Source: Tiliqua scincoides (Eukaryota; Chordata; Lepidosauria; Squamata; Scincidae). From it: a stretch of DNA of 64,000 nt. Below are positions 62,637 through 64,000 of the stretch, piece by piece. The position numbers and the translations under genes are program-made. The stretch spans positions 263,821,024 to 263,885,023 of the forward strand of contig NC_089822.1 of NCBI RefSeq assembly GCF_035046505.1, written 5' to 3'. The notes below the pieces were generated by a model. That model was not told the origin of the DNA. It made no database searches and saw nothing but the letters and a program-made list of their open reading frames with translations. Numbering within the stretch: position 1 is the stretch's first letter; each line of letters begins with the position of its first letter.

Positions 62637-63033
62637 CTCTAGAGCCACAAAACCCGGAATAGTCTGCCAGAAGTTACATCACAAGGAAGCAAAGATCACA
62701 GAGAAGACCATGGAGGTCAGTGTGCGTGGAGAAGAAAAACATTGAAAACCACTGTCTTAGAACACTGGAAAGGGGCCAGCCCCTCTGAGCCTAGAGTGAC
62801 TTCTTGAGTTGTGGCGTAGGCAGGATGGCCCTGGCAACAGAGTTCAGTTTGCCTTATAAACCAATTCATTAGATCATGCCTGGCAAGATCTCAATAACGT
62901 GATCTAGCAGTGCTTCTCCTTTCCTTTCCTACTGTACATTTATCCTTTCACTTAGATTGCACCTGTGGAGGAGTGTAGGTGAGTGCAATTGAAAGCTTCT
63001 CCAGCAGTTCAAGGAATTTATATAAGACATTAA

Positions 63034-63212
63034 GGGCCAAATCCTATCCAACTTTCCAACCCTGTTGTAGTCGTGCCAATGGAGTATGCGCTGCATCATG
63101 TGGTGGGACGGTAGTTCTGGAGGCCTCCACAAGGTAAGGGGACATTTGTTCCCTCGTCTCGGGGCTGCATTGCAGCAGCACTGGCACTGGAAAGTTGGAT
63201 AGGATTGGGCCC
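63034..63212. mobile_element. Harbinger-like MITE, subfamily 2
   Basis: Ends GGGCCAAATCCTATCCAACT and AGTTGGATAGGATTGGGCCC. TAA on both flanks (63031-63033, 63213-63215). Confidence 0.9.
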
Positions 63213-63526
63213 TAAGTTAATCTTTGCCAGAAGGCAGACCAGAACAATGGTCTGCAATACAAAAGTTAAGAACTCTGGGGACCAGGAAAGAGCCAGATGG
63301 AATCTGAGCCTTCCAAAACATCACAATAAGAATCGAGTCTCATCTTGTCCTTTTACAACTGAAGCAGGTTTGCCTCCTTGGTTTATTGATTTTTCCATGT
63401 CAACCAAACGGAGAACATCAACATCAGTTCCCCCCCCCCCAATAGAAATGCTATTGGCAGGTTATTTAACCATGTTCAGAAAACATCTTTGGAGAAAGAA
63501 AAATGCTATAAAAATGTGGGGGACAA

Positions 63527-63600
63527 ATTAGTACACAGCAGCCATATTTTTAGTACACAGCAGCCATTAGTACTAATGAGTAGACAGCAGCCATATTTTT
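63527..63600. repeat. Short tandem repeat, three units
   Basis: AGTACACAGCAGCCATATTT occurs twice and AGTAGACAGCAGCCATATTT once, with a shortened middle unit. Confidence 0.8.
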
Positions 63601-64000
63601 TCCAGATGTCTCAGTGTATCCTCTGCCTTTTTAGTGTTGTACGTAAATAGCAACTTCCCCCCCATTGGTAATTTTTAACTGAACTGATCCATTTTTACAA
63701 TGGGTAAATTTTGATGGTGTGTTTTAGGTACCAGTTTGGTTTCAAACCAGCTAGTCACAATATAACTTTGCTCAGCCTTGTCTCACCCCTCTGCGGACAC
63801 ACATCGCTTTGCACTGAGTCATTTTTTTAGCAGTCTTAAGAATCTTCTCTGTTAAAAGTGGGCGCAGTGGCGTAGCCCAGTTCTATGGGCCACCGACAGG
63901 CTCTGGCCACTTGCTCAAAGGAGGTGAGAAAAGCCTTGGCATCATCCCATGGCCCAGAGTCACTCAGCTGAGAGTTGCCCCATCCTGCAAGAGAGGAACC
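63601..64000. other. No gene recognised
   Basis: Unassigned sequence to the window edge. GGTTTCAAACCAG near 63740 echoes the palindrome arm at 59231. Confidence 0.4.

Overview
The window is vertebrate nuclear DNA. It contains interrupted KRAB/C2H2 zinc-finger genes with GT-AG introns, many CR1-clade LINE fragments with the TTCTTATG tail repeat, hAT, Harbinger-like and Tc1/mariner-like DNA transposon relics, tRNA-type SINEs and a CpG-rich promoter. The mix of CR1, abundant short DNA transposons and squamate-style SINE tails suggests a non-avian reptile, most likely a lizard or snake. That taxonomic call is inference. No bacterial, CRISPR, retroviral or viral feature was seen.

Left part (1-25.8 kb): a tandemly duplicated KRAB zinc-finger cluster. 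Unit 2 carries a gene that splices in frame: first coding exon 19984-20058, KRAB-A exon 20501-20627, finger exon 23898-25519. It gives 607 residues with 12 intact C2H2 fingers, and it ends abruptly where a CR1 fragment supplies the stop codon. Unit 1, about 17.3-17.5 kb upstream, keeps the first coding exon (2520-2594), intron sequence and the start of the finger exon (6573-6628). It has no KRAB exon, and after a 200-N gap its finger region is replaced by a 5.2-kb array of 50-bp repeats (6829-12020) with higher-order structure. Next comes the best-preserved CR1 element (12673-15556, endonuclease plus reverse transcriptase), then locally duplicated blocks in which two younger LINE insertions can be read against empty sites.

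Middle (25.8-38 kb): transposon-rich sequence with two LINE 3' ends, SINEs, an orphan CpG-rich promoter-like island (29.38-29.99 kb) and a decayed zinc-finger pseudogene (31.55-32.76 kb) broken by hAT insertions. Nested Harbinger-like MITEs here show their own TAA target duplication.

Right part (38-59 kb): a minus-strand C2H2 zinc-finger gene. Eight coding exons can be joined with matching reading phases: 57576-57535, 56355-56227, 53556-53476, 52489-52361, 48463-48392, 47802-47780, 44522-44416 and 42721-41310. They predict 664 residues: an unrecognised acidic N-terminal region, 11 C2H2 fingers and a C-terminal four-cysteine module. A likely promoter with two ZNF143-type motifs sits at 58740-58950. 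A long AT-rich tract follows, with a 172-bp near-perfect palindrome (59231-59402). The last 4 kb is again CR1, hAT and MITE sequence.

Both zinc-finger genes should encode nuclear DNA-binding proteins. The KRAB gene is expected to repress transcription, a role often aimed at transposons in this family. No functional link between the two genes is visible beyond proximity.
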